NCBI GenBank assembly: GCA_905234785.1
Contig: CAJOIP010000028.1
Coordinates: forward strand, 1 to 63,128
DNA: 63,128 bases
Source: an uncultured Eggerthellaceae bacterium
GTDB taxonomy: Bacteria; Actinomycetota; Coriobacteriia; Coriobacteriales; Eggerthellaceae
Direction: 5' to 3'
Positions 61,735 through 63,128 of this stretch are shown piece after piece. The position numbers and the translations under genes are program-made. Position 1 is the stretch's first letter, and each line of letters starts with the position of its first letter. The notes beneath the pieces were generated by a model. That model had not been told where the DNA came from. It was given only the letters and a program-made list of their open reading frames with translations, and ran no database searches.

Positions 61735-62187
61735 GACGTTGCTTCCTTTCCGCCATGCCGCGGCCTGCCAGCCGCCGGCCCTTCAATTGACAACCTGATG
61801 ATAACCCATCTGCCGAGGCGGAAAGGGAGCCCCCGCGATTCGCGCCACCCGCAGGCGCAAAACCTGCAATCTGCGACACGTCCGGGTGCAGAACCCGTAG
61901 TTTAACACATGTCCGGGTGCAAGACCCGCAATTTGGAACAGCCGATGTTCGAGATCGCGACTCTTGCACCCGGGCGCTTCCACTGCAAAATCGCTGACCA
62001 GGGGAAACGTTCCCCTGAAACGACGCAAACGCCCCAATCCGGGTGCAAAAGTCGCAATTTGAAGCATCGAGCGCACAAGATTCAGGGTTTTGCACCTGAA
62101 GGCGCGCCGCGACCCGGAGGGCAACTCGCGCCGCGGGCCGCTCGCGGCGCTCAAACGCGAGTACAGCTGCTCGCTTTCGTTCGCATC
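61735..62187. other. Intergenic region holding the second composite hairpin element
   Basis: No gene supported. Most of it is the element at 61852-62098. The short stretches between it and the flanking genes hold no recognised promoter by eye. Confidence 0.6.
61852..62098 (-). repeat. Composite multi-hairpin element, copy 2 (3' of the LD-carboxypeptidase gene)
   Basis: Read on the minus strand it begins CAGGTGCAAAACCC and closes hairpin 1 with CTTTTGCACCCGGA. It then has a 70-nt centre with the palindrome GGGGAAACGTTCCCC (62001-62015). Hairpin 2 follows (GGGTGCAAGAGTCGCGAT ... ATTGCGGGTCTTGCACCC). TTCTGCACCC and GGTTTTGCGCC boxes follow. It aligns in order with 44373-44617, with many substitutions that often keep pairing. 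Confidence 0.8.
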
Positions 62188-63128
62188 TTAGTTCCAGGCC
62201 AGGGTGTAGCTGCCGTCCGCGACATCGAGGTGGGCCTCGGCGCCCATGAGCAGCGGGTAGTTCGCGTCGCCGTGGCCCGCGGGGAAGTCGAACGCCACGG
62301 GGCATTCCAGGTCGTCGAGGTACTGCCGCGCGATCATGTCGTCCATCGACGCGAAGGTGCCGCCGCGCGAGGAACCGTCGTAGTCGTCCATGTCGGTTGG
62401 CACGTCGGTCCACTCGCCGAACACGATGCCCGCTGCGCGGTCGAGCACGCCCAGGTGCTTCAAGACTGCGAGGTAGCGGTGAGCGTGCTGCACGTCCTCG
62501 CCCACGTCCTCGAGGAAGAGGATGTAGGGCCCGTCGACCTTGGTGCAGTCGTAGGCCGTGCCGAGCACCGACGTGAAGGTCGAAAGGTTGCCGCCGATCA
62601 GGATGCCATCGGCCGTCCCCTGCTTGCCGAGGCTCGTGCCCTCGCAGGTGTAGGTGGGAAGCTCGCCTTCGAGCATGCGCCGCTCGGCCTCGGCGCATTC
62701 TGCGGGGAAATCGTCTGCGAACGCGCCGGACATGCAGGCGTGGAAGGACGGGACGCCTGCGCTCGTCCACGCCGAGTGCAGGACGGTTATGTCACTGTAG
62801 CCGATCACGGGCTTGCCCGCCTTCGCGACGAGGCCCTCCGGCAGCACGTCGGCTACCTCGGATACACCGTAGCCGCCGCGCACGCAGAACACGGCGTCGA
62901 TAGAGTCGTCTTCCAAAGCCCAGACGAGGTCGGCAAGGCAGTCGTCGAGCGTGCGGTCCTGCTGCACGACGTGTTTGCCCTCGACGGGCACGTAACCCCA
63001 GTTCTCGAGCCCCGAGGTGACGGCGTCGACTTGCTCCTGAGTGGGCAATGCCGAGGGCGAGATGACGGCGACATGATCGCCTTCCTTCAGGAAGCGCACG
63101 CCGGCAGGCCCCGCTTGCCCGTCGTAGG
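62188..63128 (-). CDS. LD-carboxypeptidase, S66 family, 5' end probably outside window
   Basis: Serine peptidase that cleaves the L,D bond between meso-diaminopimelate (or Lys) and D-Ala in cell-wall tetrapeptides, or a microcin-C-immunity type relative. The nucleophile Ser lies in VIGYSDITVLHSA; FCVRGGYGVSE precedes it. The catalytic Glu is in ILFLEDVGED and the His in FPAGHGDANYPLLMG. A GTG at 63099 could start the protein (RFLKEGDHVAVISPS), but the frame stays open to the window edge (YDGQAGPAG upstream), so the true start may be outside. It is followed on the same strand by the composite element and the lipoprotein gene. Confidence 0.85.
   Translation of the reverse strand, partial: YDGQAGPAGVRFLKEGDHVAVISPSALPTQEQVDAVTSGLENWGYVPVEGKHVVQQDRTLDDCLADLVWALEDDSIDAVFCVRGGYGVSEVADVLPEGLVAKAGKPVIGYSDITVLHSAWTSAGVPSFHACMSGAFADDFPAECAEAERRMLEGELPTYTCEGTSLGKQGTADGILIGGNLSTFTSVLGTAYDCTKVDGPYILFLEDVGEDVQHAHRYLAVLKHLGVLDRAAGIVFGEWTDVPTDMDDYDGSSRGGTFASMDDMIARQYLDDLECPVAFDFPAGHGDANYPLLMGAEAHLDVADGSYTLAWN

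Overview
High-GC DNA whose gene content and gene order suggest a monoderm anaerobic actinobacterium of the Coriobacteriia, most likely Eggerthellaceae. The clues are a type III glutamine synthetase, PycB-type carboxyltransferase, a DHQase/Xaa-Pro peptidase fusion, an ExbB/DUF2149 pair with a Q/N-rich surface protein, paired YhgE modules, and Ser/Ala-rich lipoprotein linkers. The genus cannot be fixed from the sequence alone. No rRNA, tRNA, IS element, prophage or CRISPR array was found. The window is chromosomal housekeeping DNA with unusually many palindromic intergenic repeats.

Layout. 1-1534: pyruvate carboxylase subunit B (3' part outside). 1.5-10 kb: efp, a divergent aroQ-pepP fusion, and the minus-strand chain guaB > ruvX > mltG > aroE > aroC > aroK > aroB. 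Several joins are overlapping or nearly so (TAGTG between guaB and ruvX, ATGA between aroC and aroK, 10 nt between aroK and aroB). 11.6-16.6 kb: sodium-dependent transporter, M18 aminopeptidase, YfcE phosphodiesterase, Hsp20, nicotinamidase. 16.6-23.3 kb: a YerC/YecD-like TrpR-family protein and citramalate synthase, preceded by a tight three-gene operon of an ExbB/TolQ-like channel, a DUF2149 (ExbD-like) protein and a 1035-residue surface protein. 23.5-29.6 kb: frameshifted type III glutamine synthetase, rpsI and rplM, a YgiQ radical SAM protein, a lipoprotein amidase. 29.6-41.4 kb: MacB-like fused ABC transporter, aminotransferase, universal stress protein, UlaG-like hydrolase, amino-acid ABC permease and binding lipoprotein (no ATPase here), a frameshifted small alarmone synthetase, MazG, and a SpoU-type rRNA methyltransferase. 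41.5-47.7 kb: PiT phosphate transporter with an in-frame amber near its end, TypA/BipA, STAS protein, and a membrane SpoIIE phosphatase with its own HATPase domain. 47.8-56.2 kb: tandem YhgE protein, then divergent HD-GYP and degenerate-GGDEF proteins. 56.2-63.1 kb: DMT-transporter remnant, FtsX-type permease plus GAF-ABC ATPase, a lipoprotein, and an LD-carboxypeptidase (5' end outside).

How they fit together. The aro genes supply five of the seven shikimate-pathway steps; DAHP synthase and EPSP synthase are absent from the window. Signalling genes cluster at 38-40 kb (alarmone synthetase with MazG) and 44-56 kb (a PP2C/STAS partner switch and a c-di-GMP-type pair). The strongest novelty candidates are the ExbB/DUF2149/surface-protein operon and a roughly 245-bp multi-hairpin element present twice (44373-44617 and inverted at 61852-62098), each copy lying 3' of a gene. 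Other repeat families are a GATGCGCGGGAGGGG hairpin at four loci, a 27-bp palindrome just upstream of three genes, and TGTCATCCTGAGCG-type repeats at three loci. Three genes carry apparent disabling changes (two frameshifts and one TGG-to-TAG), which could reflect assembly quality.
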